Source: Heliocidaris tuberculata
Taxonomy: Eukaryota > Echinodermata > Echinoidea > Camarodonta > Echinometridae
Length of the DNA: 64,000 nucleotides
Direction of reading: 5' to 3'
NCBI GenBank assembly: GCA_025618425.1
Contig: CM046839.1
Coordinates: forward strand, 3,261,008 to 3,325,007
Positions within the stretch are counted from its first letter, which is position 1. Every line of letters begins with the position of its first letter. Positions 33,716 to 48,246 of this stretch are shown here, piece by piece. The position numbers were made by a program, and so were the translations under genes. A model generated the notes under the pieces. It searched no databases. It was not told the DNA's origin and saw only the letters and a program-made list of their open reading frames with translations.

Positions 33716-35968
33716 TTATCAGCAGTTTGATGCTTACTTCTTTCTTGTAAAACACACAGTTCGGAATTAAGCATTATGTCAATAAATCATATGCACTGTT
33801 TAAATGATAAATGACTAGAGCAGGTCGAGCGTTAGTGCCAGAATGAATTATGGGCAGCCACCCCCCCCCTCCCACATTCAAATTCCCCATTATTGGGTAG
33901 CATTAGTTTATGCTTTCAATCTCGGTGTCTACCCCCCCCCCCCCCCGCAATCCTAAAAAAAAAAGATGGACGCCCCTGGTCTTCGGTATGTAGCGTTGAA
34001 TCACTTCAACACATCATGTGGTATGTCATTCATCAACCGGAATATGAACCCGTGAAGGCTGGCGTCTCGACAGATTCGGTTCCTGGTCGGCTTTAGAACT
34101 CTTACCAAATCTGTTGGACAGATTTGTTGACGGACATTCGTTGTTTCGACAACACAAAAGACACAGTACAGTATATAAGGGATACACATGCAAATGTGTG
34201 ATGTATCTTTGATAAGTCATAGAAGAACAAGACTTTTTGACTGATATTAATTTCCAAAATTAATAAATTAATACATAAATTTATATCATACAATTATTGT
34301 TAAACCAACGACCTTAACATAATCATATTATGTTTATCTATTTTTGTATTGAATCAATAGAAATTTAAACATTTATAAGTAATTAACATGATTACAATGA
34401 TTAGGAAAAAATAAGTAAATACATAAATAAAAAAATAAGTAAAGGTAGTTGAAAAAGCTATAAAAAAAGTAATGCCCTTGTAAATATTTTTCTATTTAAA
34501 CCAGAGAATGAAATCAAATAGATTTTAGACCTCTCTTTTTATAGCCAAGCATAGAAAAAGAAAAGAAAGAAAAAAGAAAAAGACTTCATTCCAAATTGCG
34601 TATTAGTAATTCGACACAGAAGTAAAACATAAACTTTGATATCTATTTTATGGTCGTTTAAAAATCAAAGTATTCAAAACAGTGCAGACAGATTTTACAA
34701 CCTGAGGCCATCGCAATATATTCCTACAAGCTGGTTTATTAGGGGTGGAAGCTAGATCAAATAAATAACGTACAATGTCCATAACAAAGATTTTAGGTCT
34801 CAAACAAGTAATTTATATTGCATGCTGAAAATCCAACTACCAGGTGTCCTTTTCACGACAGTCGTTATTAAGGGAAATGCTTATGTGTCAAATGCTATAC
34901 CAACATGTTCTAACACACAAATTTCAGAAAAAATAGAGAAGCACGTTAAAAGTTTAAAGGTAAAATAACGAACTGGTGATAGCCGAGTTACTTTTGAGTT
35001 AATTGACGGTGCACCCACAACAATTTATATTCATTTGTAGCCTTTTAATGTAATTGTTTTCAAACTGTTAAGAGTAATCCCAACACACAGCAATGAAAAG
35101 TGGAAACTTGCACTCCAAAGGAAATACGAGAAAAGTAGGTTTGAATACCAACAAGTATAAGACCTAATTTTGTCCTCTGAAAGAAAATTATGTACTCTCA
35201 TTTAAAGTAATTACCCTCCATCTGTTGAGATAAGATTGTTATTTAAATGTCCAAAAATGAGAGACCTCTACTGCAAGACAAATACTGAAAAAATTAGGTT
35301 TAAATGAACTGTTTTTCAGGATTTGGTCTCACACGTAACTGAGAATAGCCCTACAGCAGTTATGATTTTTTTTTTCCGTTTTGCAATCATATATCACTCT
35401 TTCATGACGAGCAAAAGACCGTATAATTCACTGACGCGATCCTAACATCAGCAAATGACGTCTCGTGTGGTTAACGCCATCTACGTCTTTTTTTTTTTTT
35501 TTTTTTTTTTTTGTTTTTGTTGTTGTTGTTGACAACTGCACGTTAACGAATAGACCTCAGCTAACGGTAGTGACCGACTTAATCTCTACTTAATCTCAGC
35601 GTTTGCGAAACAGACCGAAGTTATCCTTACTCTTCGCATGTCGCACGTATGCACGTGTGTACGCGAGGGAATAGCATGGCCCGTCCGATGAGTTGCGGAT
35701 AAACCCGATTGGCCCCGAGTCAGGCCACGGGAAAGACACATAGATCTCGTCAGTTTACACCCCCTTTAAGTCGTACGTGTCATAATATGGTACCTGTTTT
35801 AAATTGCGTGAATCATTTCACATTCATATGATATGTTTCTTCGACTGACTCATGTCCGAACAGTAACATGTGGAAGTAATATCAGATGCGAGCCCGGAAA
35901 CGAGATAGCTTTAAAGTGTGAATTCATTCTTTCTACTTCTGTGCTGCCTTCCTAGAACAGTTATAAAA
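33716..35968. other. Non-coding region upstream of the SLC6 gene
   Basis: No gene is seen. C-runs at 33862 and 33932, followed by gacgcccctgg (33968-33979), look like a hAT-MITE right end. A T-run with TTG repeats lies at 35490-35530. The promoter and 5' UTR of the transporter should lie in the last part, but I cannot pick a TATA box or start site with confidence. Confidence 0.4.
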
Positions 35969-36164
35969 ATGGCATCCCCGATTGAAGTCAAAGATTTGAA
36001 CAGCTTCCCCGATGAGGAGAAGAAAGCTCGAGTCAATGATGTGGGGACTAAAAAGCGCGGGGAGTGGACCAAAAAGATTGATTTCTTCTTAGCACTATGC
36101 GGAGCTTCTATCGGGCTTGGAAATGTTTGGAGGTTCCCTTATCTGTGTTACAAGCATGGGGGAG
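35969..36164 (+). CDS. SLC6 exon 1 (N-terminus and TM1)
   Basis: 65 codons plus 1 nt, donor GGAG|GTAAGT. An acidic-basic cytosolic N-terminus precedes TM1. The position equivalent to GAT1 Tyr60 is Ala (LCGASIG). Confidence 0.9.
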
Positions 36165-37180
36165 GTAAGTCGATAACAATTTATTGTTTCAAGCTTTGGC
36201 CTGTGGTTTGTTATTCAATGTTATTGTAAATCAATAATCGTCAAAAAAGATTATCGAGTTTTGATTCAAAATCAAAATTTATAAATGTTTATTGTCCTAT
36301 CTCTCTATCTCTCTCTCTTCCTCTCCACTGCCTAATGTTTCTTTCTTTATCTGTTTATTTCTCTCTTTCTCTCTCTTCCTCTCATATGGAAACGTGATGT
36401 ACACTTTTTCGCACTTGATAAAATACGCTCAGTTTTAGTTCAAGTACTAGAAACTACTTTTTATTGTTTCAACAAGTTTTCACCGTAGTTTTCTTAATGT
36501 TAACTCAATATAAAAAAGTGAAACAGTTCTATAAAATTTGACTTTTCAGTTTTAACGTCATATGAATCAATCTTCATTTCTAAAACAATAAGTACCGTCA
36601 TTTTATATTTATTTATTTTCTCCCCCCCCCCCATTTTTGAGTGAGCGAGGACTGCTGGTCAAGGCCTTTTCTGCCTTCTGCTCTTGATAACTTCCAGCAA
36701 AATTTACAAACCTCAGAAAGTGAAGCAGCAGCTGAAAGTTCAGATCATTCTGATTCTGATGATGTGACAGCTGTTTTGATTGGTTGAAAAAAAAAAAACA
36801 CCGTCATTTTTTTGTTCAATTACTGCTTTCGTTTTAAAGTGTTGCTTTTTCCCCCACTCCCATGGCCTTTAATCGAGGCGCCTTGTGCTGCTCCCTCGAT
36901 TCCCTTGTCGCTCCTCGATAGTCCTCTGATTATTGTGCTGGACGTCTGTGATGCATTAGTCTAGTTCTGGACTCTTTTTATTGATTTTTTTTATTCGCCG
37001 ACTATACGCGATAAGCTGAGTGATGGCGCGATCCCGAGAACCTGTTGGCCCCGAATTTCCGGGGCCAACAGGTTCTCGGGATCGCGCCATCACTCAGCTT
37101 ATCGCGTATAGTCGGCGAATAAAAAAATCAATAAAAAGAGTCCAGAACTAGACTAGTGATGCATGGGCTGCGGAACCGGG

Positions 37181-37223
<43 letters not shown>

Positions 37224-37813
37224 GGGGCGTCACGTTTCATAAAACCGCGGAAAAAAGGTTCGGAAATTGTCATTAATGAGTGAAATCAAATCAGCCGCAC
37301 CCCTCCCCCCCCCCCCCCCCAACACTTTCAAAAACGTTCCGCGGCCCCTGTGATGCACAAAGACGTCCCGCGGAATAATCAGAGGACTATTCCGCGCTTT
37401 TCGAGGACTGACCACGGATTGACCAGGGGATCGGATCGACAGAGCAGCACAGTCGCCTTGATTAAAGTCTAGTCTGCAAGCACAGATCCTAATTTGACAC
37501 TTTATCAGAAAATCATTGTGTCTTGAGAGAAGCCTAATTCAGCAACCTTCTGGTCAGGAGCAGCTATAGTACATGGCCTATGGTAGTCTTACAGTGCAGA
37601 CACTCTTTTGCGACTGACCCGGGTTTATGCCTGCAAGCTAATTAAAGGCTACATTGTATGAGGCATCCGAGCGGGGGATCGGATTATGTTTTCATATGCC
37701 ACTGTAGTATATCTCTATCTACCACTGACTCTCTCTTTCTCTCTCTTCCTCTCCACTGTAGTATATCTCTATCTACCACTTACTCTCTCTCTCTTCCTCT
37801 CCACTGTAGTATA

Positions 37814-37853
<40 letters not shown>

Positions 37854-38226
37854 GTGAGAAATCAATTGAATTGAATGAGAGAAATAATTTGCGTAGCTAA
37901 ATTCATTGGTCCTCCTTACTGACTTCCTTTTTGTGGAAATAACTGCAGGGTTTGCAAAAACTGTCTCCGCCGGGAGTCGAACCCGGGTCTTTGGCACTGT
38001 ACGCCAAACGCCTTAACCACTAGACCACGGAGGCGGGTTGGATGGTATTCGGCTACACCAGGTACAAACACCGACAGGCAGCCCTTGCAACCCTTCGCAG
38101 TTAATTTATTCCTTTTCTTTGAGGGACAGGGGAGTACTGAACAATGAAAAGCCGCATGCCTAGCTAGATCCATGGCGGATTCATGTATTAGAATGAATTA
38201 ATTATTTACAATGTGTGAGAAATTTG

Positions 38227-38263
<37 letters not shown>

Positions 38264-41200
38264 CTCTCTCTCTCTCTATCACTTTCTCTCTCTCTCTCTC
38301 TCTTTCTCTCTCTATCTCTTTCCCGCTAACCCAGTAAGGACTTAAACATTACAAGTTCCATACGTCGAATGTCATCAATTGTCGATGACAATTTTTTTGT
38401 TTCATAATTTGTCGAGGATAATCCCCCTTTTTGCCATTTTTTCCATGTGATTTTGATAACGTGGCCTGAAGTACATTAAGAGATTAAAACGTCTTAACTC
38501 GTCGTCATGATAATTATATGCCTTGTAGTGGAAAAGAGGCATATCATCATGCATTTTCATAAAGCATCTTTTCATATGTGAAGTAACCCTTTAAAGATTT
38601 ATGTACAGCACAACCCTAAAGGGCACGTACCATGCCTATCTATCTGTGTTTTCTCCGTACAGAAATATGAATTCACTAAGTGAGGGTTATACGCACATTC
38701 TAATATGTCGACACATTCGGAAAATGAATTGGTACTGGCCAACAAGGTTACGATGACTGCGCAACTCGTTAACGAAATGGAGATTCTTTATACATATCGT
38801 ATGATCTCACATTTGCAAATGCTTGTAAAGTTCGTGGCCTAATACTGAGCACGGGATCGACGCTGGGGCATATTGGAGCACTGGGTCGCTGACTATAAAA
38901 GGTGGGGGGGGGGCATAATTGCACCTTCTTTCCCGATACTGCATGCTGGATGAATTGTGTGCACCCCCCCCCCCCCCACGGTATTTGTGTTGGTACATTT
39001 AGAACAGGGAAATGTTACTAAGATTACAATTCCCTTATATATCTTCTTGGTACATTTTGCATGAGAACCCCCCCCCCCCCGGGGAAAAATGAACATGCTA
39101 TGACCCCTTCACCCCCAACCGGTATCTAGAAGCGAAAGGAAAATTCTATGCCTTCCCCCACCCTACCCCCCCCCCCCCCAATCCAGAGAAGGGAAGGAAT
39201 CCCCTGCCGTGGTGCTCATTAGACTTATGCGAAGGTCACACTGTACAAGTTCATTAACTCATACTCAAATGTGATATGCTATTGACTTGGAGAGGCTTCC
39301 TTCCATATACTGACATGCGTGACTAGGTGACATTGGTTGAATAGGTAACGACCAAACTCCGCAAAAACTTCGCTTTTTACTGATGAACTGTAGGCCTATC
39401 CATTATGAAAAACGGTCGTGTTTATTACAACTATAATAAAAATAATATATTACATTCATATTATCATTGATGTTTTATTCATATTAACCATCAAGTTAAC
39501 GTTCACGTCCTGTTTATACAACAAATTATTTTCGCTTATCGAATCCAGCTTGCAGCCTGAGTGAGCTGTCTGCGCTCTCGGACAAATGGACAAAATCATG
39601 TGCATAAAGTACACACGTTGAGAGTCACCGATCTGCAATCTTCCACAAATATCACGACGGTATCGTCAATATGAATGTACATATCATGAATATAAAATTT
39701 TGCAGAGTATACATCCTTGTTTCACCCTCACATCATCATTTGAAAGTGTCACGTTGGATATCGATTACCAGATACGTGGTCTAATAATGTACTGTATGTC
39801 TAAATGACTTGATTTGATTATGATATCATATACTACCAGCCAGTCAGAGAAATAAGTTACAGCATGTTGTTACGTTGGTTTTATCAGTCATGGCATGGTT
39901 GATCTACATCTATCTACATTTAAACGCGAAGACCAAAGTTATGTTAAACAAAGGAAACACTTAGACCTCGGCCAAACTTCTTTTGTTAAACTGGACTTAA
40001 GACGGAGCTGAAACACAGTGGACATGGAAATTGGGGGGGGGGGGGGACATTCGCCTCCAAAATTCTCTGACAAGCAAAAAAAAAAAAAGGTTATTCAATT
40101 TTTTTTTTTTTTTTTTTTGCGGGGGGGGGGGGGGGTACATTCGCCTCCAAAATTCTCTGACAAGCAAAAAAAAAAAAAAAAAAAGTTATTCAATTTTTTT
40201 TTTTTTTTTTTTTGGCGGGGGGGGGGGGGACATTCGCCTCCAAAATTCTCTGACAAGCAAAAAAAAAAAAAAAAAAAAAAAAAAGGTTATTCAATTTTTT
40301 TTTTTTTTTTGCGGGGGGGGTACATTCGCCTTCAAAATTCTCTGACATGACAAGCAAAAAAAAAAAAGAAAAAAAAAAAGGTTATTCAAAAAGGTGGGGG
40401 GGGGGGGGGGGACATTCGCCTATCTTCAAAAAGGCGTCCCCCTGGATTTGGGCCCATGGTTGGATGTAGATTGTAGTTGAATTGAGTTTGCCTTACATGA
40501 TCATCTTCTCTAACCTTTTTCGTTGTCTCATTGTATTATTACCATCGTTAATAAATTATAAAAGGTTTTTAGAGTTGACAGCCTGAAGAAGGCATTCAAT
40601 GACAGCTACTTCTGCAGAACTCTGGTACGTGTTCTAAAATATTTTGACGATGCACCCGCACCATCTCTCAAAATCATCAATCTTTTTGTCTTGAGCTTTT
40701 CTTCTTTGGTTGACTTCCTAATACTCCAGTCACGCCAGTCACACCGCCAAAGTGACTCCAAAACCGACCGATACTTCGCTTTTCGGACTGATGCAATTTT
40801 TTGTTCGGTCTCTAGTCGGTATGGTGTCGGTCTCGTCGATGTGACTCGGGTTTTTAGGTCTGCTGGGGAGCGTTTCATCAAGTGTTTTGTCAGTGATTTT
40901 TACCGACAAATTTGCTCTCAGCCAGTCAGATGCAAGGATTTCAGTAGCTTATAACAGTTGTCGGTAAAAATCACTGACAAAACACTTGATGAAACGCTCC
41001 CCTGAACTTCAAATCCATAGGAATCACAGGTAGTGGCCCAATCACCATTATCGGATTATCGTAAGTGTGGCACCACTTAGAAATAGACCCTAGGTTTCCT
41101 CTTTCTTGCCCTATCAAACCTTTGTGGTACAAATGGTCACATAATCATAAATTTGAGGAAATCATGTTTGATTGATTAAATGAAATATCGAGTACCAGTT

Positions 41201-44200
41201 TTGATGTTTGGTGTTTTTAAGAAGGACCTTTAAATCTCTAGCAAAAAGCACATAATTATTAAGTTCGATTATTGGAATAACCTAACTACGATTATCTCTA
41301 TTATATTGAATAGGAGTAACATTATACTGGTCCCACATGAAAAATGTTTTTCCAGTCCTTATCATTCCTCTATTTTTCTTTTGTTCATTAAAAAATCAAT
41401 AACAGGTGCATTCCTGATCCCTTACTTTCTGAGCCTGCTGTTAGGGGGGATTCCCCTCCTGATCATTGAGATTGGTTTAGGTCAGTTTACCCGACAAGGA
41501 CCAGTTACAGCATGGGGTATGATCTCACCCCTCTTCACAGGTTAGTTTCAATAGTTTGTGTCCTCCTCCACCTCTCTCTCTCTCTCTGTCTCTCTCTCTC
41601 TTTCTTCTTCTACTTCTCTCTCTCTCTCTTCTCATTCTATCCTTCTCTCTTCCACTCTCTAATTATTTTATTCCTAATTTATATCAAGTAATTCTTTAAA
41701 TTAATGCCATTATTCAATTGTACAAAATTACTTTTTCATTATTAAGATTATTTCTATTGAGCCAGAAGGGCGTTCACTCAATGACTCAAAATAAAAGGAT
41801 ATTATTTAGTACTTTCTGGCTCTCTTAAAGGGCAATCCTACCTTGGGCAATCCTAAAATGATTTATGTGAAAACAGAAAATACGAAAAACAGGACGGTGA
41901 AAGTTTGAAAGAAATTGGAAAAGGAATACTAAAGTTATGGATGTTTGAAAAATGAGATCACTAAATCTATATGCGAATCTCAAATTAGCAATTTTTTCAA
42001 CTCTCCCGTTTGCCGTACATAAAAATATCATTAATATGCGGTTTTCTCCGAAGCGCCTTTTCCTTCGGGGGCAAACCTCAAAATATATTGGAGATTGCAT
42101 ATAGTTATAGGTCTTTATAAAAGAAAATTATCATACATAGTACATTATACATTATGAAGGGGGGGGGGAGAAGACATTTTAGTAATTTTTTGTGTTGGAG
42201 CAAATGGGGGAGTTGTCCGCCACTCCACCACAGCGGCATTACCCATTCGACCAATCTGAAATTCCCATGTGGATAGTAATAACTTTCTCAGTTTCATAAC
42301 TTTTTTATTGCTTGTCGATTTCGTTCAAACTTTCACCAATCTGCTTTGTTTTGACATGACTTGTATGTACCTTCTCATTCCTTCTTATTCCTTGTTTGTC
42401 TTATCTTCTGTTTGTTTAAATGGCATGATGCTAACAAATACAATTTATGTTTCCAAACCATTATAGGAATCGGTGTCGCTGGCCTGGTTATACAGGCCCT
42501 ACTAGACATGTACTACGCAGTGGTCATGGCGTGGGGCATCTACTATCTCTTCTGGTCTTTCAGAGCTGTCCATCCCTACTCGACCTGCGACAACAACTGG
42601 AACACACCGTGCTGCTTAGCTACCAACGCTGGAACGATCGTCAACACGACGTCCGGTGACGATAGCACTGCTTACGAGATGACTACGGACATCGGACCGA
42701 TTCGATGGTCAATGCGACTGAGGAGTGTGGGAACGATACAACTTCGGCGACTGTTGAATTTTGGAAGTAGGTTGATAGGGAGTACTGACCGTGATGAACA
42801 TACATCTTATTCAACTTACACTACACTGTAAAAAAAAAATCGTTGAAATTACTCAAAAAATATTCGTCAACAGATTGCCTCGATTATTTTAAGTATTTGT
42901 CACAGGAAATTTTAAGTAGAATTTACTTATTTTGCTTAATAAATTTTGACTCAGTTAAATTGAGTTACATTAACGTAAATAATTTAAGTATTGTTATCAT
43001 GATAGATAACAATTAAAAAAAATTGACATATTTAAACTTGTACCCATCTAACATTCACTGACACTTTATCAATTCACATAATTTAGGATTTAACCAATTA
43101 TCTATCATCATCACCAACAAACACTATTACTTACTTACGCTTTAACTTGACAACTATTGAAAGGCTCCGAATTCTATATATACTCGGTCGTATCATCTTT
43201 AAAAGAAAATTGGTTAACAATTTTCCTGAAATATCAAGTTTTGATTTGTTTTGAATTGAGTGACAATTAAAAATTGTCTTATCTTCTTATCTTTGCTTAA
43301 ATGAATTAGGAAATATTTTAAACTTCTTAAATTTTCATTCAACCACAAAAAAGAATTGTTTTATTTTTTAAAAAGAGATTAATTTGGTCTTAATGAATAT
43401 TCATGAATTATGTTAATACTTATATTACGCACTGCATCAGTCTTCACTTTAAAAAGATAAGTACAATCAACATAAATTGTTTGAGTAATACGTATAGCTT
43501 CTTATTATGAGTTAACATTACTAAATTGATACAAGTTGAAATTACTTAAATTTTCTTTTGTATTTATTTTACTTTAAAATTTCACGTATATTCTACTAGA
43601 TTGAAAGTTTGAGTTAGTAAGACTTAAATCGAGTGCGTAAGTGGCAAAACTTATGTTTTGAAGTAAATTCTACATGGGAAAAATAAGTCAAAATTACCAA
43701 TGGGCATATTATTTTTTACAGTGATATGTAGACCGCAGCTGTCCAAGCCTTGGAGTCCTGTCTGAAAGTGACTGAAATTTAGAATTGCTGTTCTGATCAA
43801 TTTCCATGAAAGAATGTTTGTTTTCACAACATGTTCTACACATGTTGTTTCGCAGCAAGAAGAATGTCACTAGGTCTCTCTTTCACCTCCCTGATATTAC
43901 TAACCTTGCAATCCGAAAAGCGTCAATCTTTAACTGCATAGTGGTCATTTCTCCTTTTTCCTCAAAATTCTCAGGGGGTTTCAAATGCCACTCCCCAACA
44001 TCTCCTTAAAGCAACCCTACAGAACACTGCTCCTTATTTGGCTGCAGTCATAATAGAGAACCACCGTTCGTCATCCCACTCATAAATTACTGATAAATTT
44101 ATCACACTGTCGTGCCTAACTTTTATCATTCTTCTTTTTGATAGTCGCAAGGTTCTTCAGATTCATCTATCAGATGGGATCCATGACGTTGGACAAGTCA

Positions 44201-45274
44201 ACTGGCAGCTTCTTCTCTGTCTTCTCTTCGCTTGGATTCTCATCTACCTCTGTGTTTGTAAAGGAGTCAAGACCTCAGGAAAGGTTTGTACAAAATGTTT
44301 CATCTAGATTATATTGCCTTTCATTCTGGGGACAGGAGAAAGTGTTTCAATCTCGACTCCCCATTTTCATAGAGAGATCGGGAACATAAAATTTCCTTTC
44401 CCTCCCTCATGTCCCTGTATGTAACCATGTGTATGATCAACGCACACCAACTACAATCTGCATAAATGTTGCGCTTTACATAGTCAAAGTTTGTAGCATA
44501 AAACATTAAAGACGTGGCGCATAAATGCTGTTTATCCAACTTGGTGTAAAAATAAAGCATAGACTTCAATTTTATTTTAATATCATTTTTATAAATATAC
44601 ATCATTTACATTCAGTAATTTTATGAGGGGGAAAAGGAATGGAAATGGAAGTGGAAATATATTAATTTTGTAAGAAAGTATACTGGTTTTCCAATACAGG
44701 TGGTATACCTCACGGTCCCTTTACCATACATCTTACTTTTTATCCTACTCATACGAGCTGTTACCTTACCCAATGCTGCAGAAGGAGTTATCTTTTACCT
44801 CAAACCCAACGCCACAAAACTCCAGGAAAGTCAGGTAAATAATGCACAAGTTCAAAGAATTCGACATCTCATCATCTTAACTCGTGTTATTTACTTTTTC
44901 AGAACTCTATACACCTTTGCACACATGGGCGAAATGGTCATTTGAAGTTTGGGGAGTTTTCCCCACGGTCGCTCGATTTTGGTTTGAGGGCCGGTTGATT
45001 TTTGGTCTGGGACCGGATATCAAAAAGTACGAAAAATAATATAGCCTAATACAAAAGCTATGATAATAGGCAATATTCAAAACGAAGTTAATACCCTTAA
45101 GGAAATAGAATAAAAACAGAATCTCATTCCGCGGCCAATGCTTTTGACTACTTTTAATTATTTTTATTATACACTGCATCATCTGATTATTTCGGTATAC
45201 TTCTAATATATATATATATATGATATATATATATATTATACATGTATATATATAATATATATATATTATACATG

Positions 45275-45334
<60 letters not shown>

Positions 45335-46550
45335 TCATTGTTTCGGTATATATTTCATTGATTAGGTTTGGCTGGATGCAGCAACTCAGATATTTTATTC
45401 CAACTCTCTTGGCCATGGCGTACTGGTTGCTCTTGGAAGCTTTAATATGAGAAACCACAACTTTGTAAGGTAAAAACTATGATAAGAGTGATGAGTTTAT
45501 CCAGACACCTGTCCCCTATAGAATTACTATCCGGACAAAATCTTGTGCAAGACAATTAATTACAGGACAATTTACCCATGAAAGATAAGTACAACCCGGA
45601 CTATTATCCATGATGGACGATTTTCATTAATATTTTCTTTGGAGGGGCTTTGGGAATGTTTTTGGTTGTCGTCCGCTCTGTGAGTATTTATTCTTCTTAT
45701 TATCATCATAATTATGTATCATATGCCTTTTGTGATTGAAAATTCGATATTTTCATTGAGAATGAAATAAAAAGTCCAGAATGTCCATGGCCACAATCTT
45801 ATTGGTTTTGTTTCCTAGGGACACCTTGTTGTATGCTGCAATAGGTTGCGGGACTAGTCTGTTTTCTGGGTTTGTCATCTTCGCTGTACTGGGTTTCATG
45901 GCAGGCAAACAAGGAAAATCAGTCGCAGATGTAGCAAGTTCAGGTAATAAGACGAAATAGAGATAATATTCTAATAACGCAAGGGATTTCTTCATTCTAT
46001 CCTGTGTGTAAGGCGAACATGTATCTCCATAATTAAGACATTTATAGACCTAACAATAAGTTCATATTTTGACATGTCAGACGATATATTGGCTGAGATA
46101 CTGCTCTTATAGGACAGATTTCCTCCAAGTTCCCCAGGTCGCTTTGGTCTTGCATCCTGTACTAGGTTTTGAAATCAATGTTATAATCAAATCCATATTT
46201 TTCAGTCATGTAGTAGAAAGGATAAAGTATATCTTTAAACAAAGAGTAAATTTAACAGATGTCATGAGAAGAAAAATTATTTTAAAAATCACAAATTTCC
46301 AGTTATTTTGTTGTGCCAAAAATTTTAATCAATATCTTTTGTATAACTTATATTATCAACTCAGTACCATTTCTGTCATTTGTAAAAACTATATCTCATA
46401 CATTCTCTCATATATCTCTCCGTAGGTCCTGGACTTGGTTTCATTGCGTACCCTGAGGCCATCACCCAGATGCCTCTGTCAACACTCTGGGCCATTCTCT
46501 TCTTTCTTACCCTACTCCTTATTGGTATTGATAGTCAGGTAGGTGACGTC

Positions 46551-46616
<66 letters not shown>

Positions 46617-47050
46617 AGAGTGATTAGAACGATTGGACTAGTGGAAGTGTCAATGTGTAGTGATTCATTCGAAAGTTTGAGAATTCGAATCCCTGCCCAG
46701 CACTAAGGTGATTTGCCCAGACATTAATCCACGTTTGCCACTCCTCACCCAGTTGTAAATGGGTACGTTTTCTGCTTAAGCGTTACATGTTGGGCCGCTG
46801 AGAGATTATTGTATAATGCATTCTAAAGCGATTTGAGTAGTTGAAAATGGAAAGGCGCTATATAAGGAACAGTTATATTGTTATTTATTCGAAAATATTT
46901 AAGGGACAGTATAAATAAATCTGCAGTACGACTACCACACAATCCTTTCCAAGTGCATGATTCCTACAAAAGAAAAGTAACTGATTATGATTTTTATCAA
47001 TATTTTCATATAACTATCAACCGTTTCGCATCACCACAACCACCACCACC

Positions 47051-47084
<34 letters not shown>

Positions 47085-48246
47085 TCATCGTCAGAGGCGG
47101 CGGAACGTCGGGCTCGGACAATGGAAGTGGAGGGGCACCTTTTGTTTGGAGGACAAAAGGTGCCCCTCCACTTCCATTGTCCGAGCCCGACGTTCCGCTG
47201 CCTCTGATCATCGTTATCATTATCATCATCATCATCATCATATTTTTCTTAATCATCGCTTTTATTGTTACTATATATTCAGTGTAATATTATATGTTTT
47301 TTTATTATGAACCCTAATCCTATAGACCTCATGCACAAATGTTACCAAATATTATTTGATACCTGATTTAGTTTAAAATAATCGAACAGCAAAAAGAATT
47401 TGATTCGTCTTATCAATATAATAGTAGGCAGGTTGTTGTTATAATCGATATTACAATATAAAATACACCTTTGCTGGATGAAGTCATTGAATTAAAATTC
47501 CATTGCCAATTCCTATTCATTTTTCGTGTCTACCAGTTCGTGTGCGTTGAGGGTTTTATAACCACCGTAGTCGATCTCTATCCTAAGAAACTCCTACGAG
47601 GTCATCGACGAGAGATCTTTTGCGCTGTCGTCTGCTTCGTACTCTTTCTTCTGGGCATCCCCATGGTAACCAATGTAAGTATTCAACAAACAACTTTTAT
47701 TTGCGTTTATTTCAGTCTTATGTGAGGTTGTATAAGTGGTAGGTTGTTCAGTTGGCCGCTTAGTTAACATAGGAGGTCAAGTTTAATCTCACAAAATTTA
47801 ATTTCAATTTTAATTTGAAGACATTTATTTCCAACTTTCCAATATGCAATGTAATAAATAAACAATATTATCTACATGTATTTTTAACATAAAAGGATGA
47901 AAACGGCAATAAATTGTCGGCGAATTCTAGTGACATGAATATGGTGTGAAGTTATAATCTTCCCCTTCTGCGTTATATAATCTAGTTTTCCTTTTGTGAC
48001 TCAGTCTCAGGAAGAATAGGGATGGATAATGAAAGATAAGGAATATGATGAAATAATTCCTATGCCTACTGCGTCACTTGAAAACAACAAATAATATTGA
48101 TAATCGCGTTAATTGTTTTATATTATTTTATTTTTCTTTTAGGGTGGAATGTATATCTTTCAGCTCTTTGACTACTACGCTGCTAGTGGTTTTGTTCTCC
48201 TCTGGATTGCCATGTTTGAGTATGGTGTCATCGGATGGGTTTATGG

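Noticed and set aside
37963..38034. A free, functional tRNA gene
   Set aside because: The acceptor stem has a mismatch, the anticodon stem is displaced by one base, and a SINE-like body and tail follow. I keep it only as a pseudo-tRNA.
40018..40350. 110-codon frame with repeated [18 protein letters not shown] peptides
   Set aside because: Translation of a tandem MITE unit with homopolymers; not conserved in frame lengths.
44907..45458. 183-codon frame on -, opposite SLC6 exon 6
   Set aside because: It runs through a TA microsatellite (IYIYIY) and antisense to a real exon, so it is a shadow.
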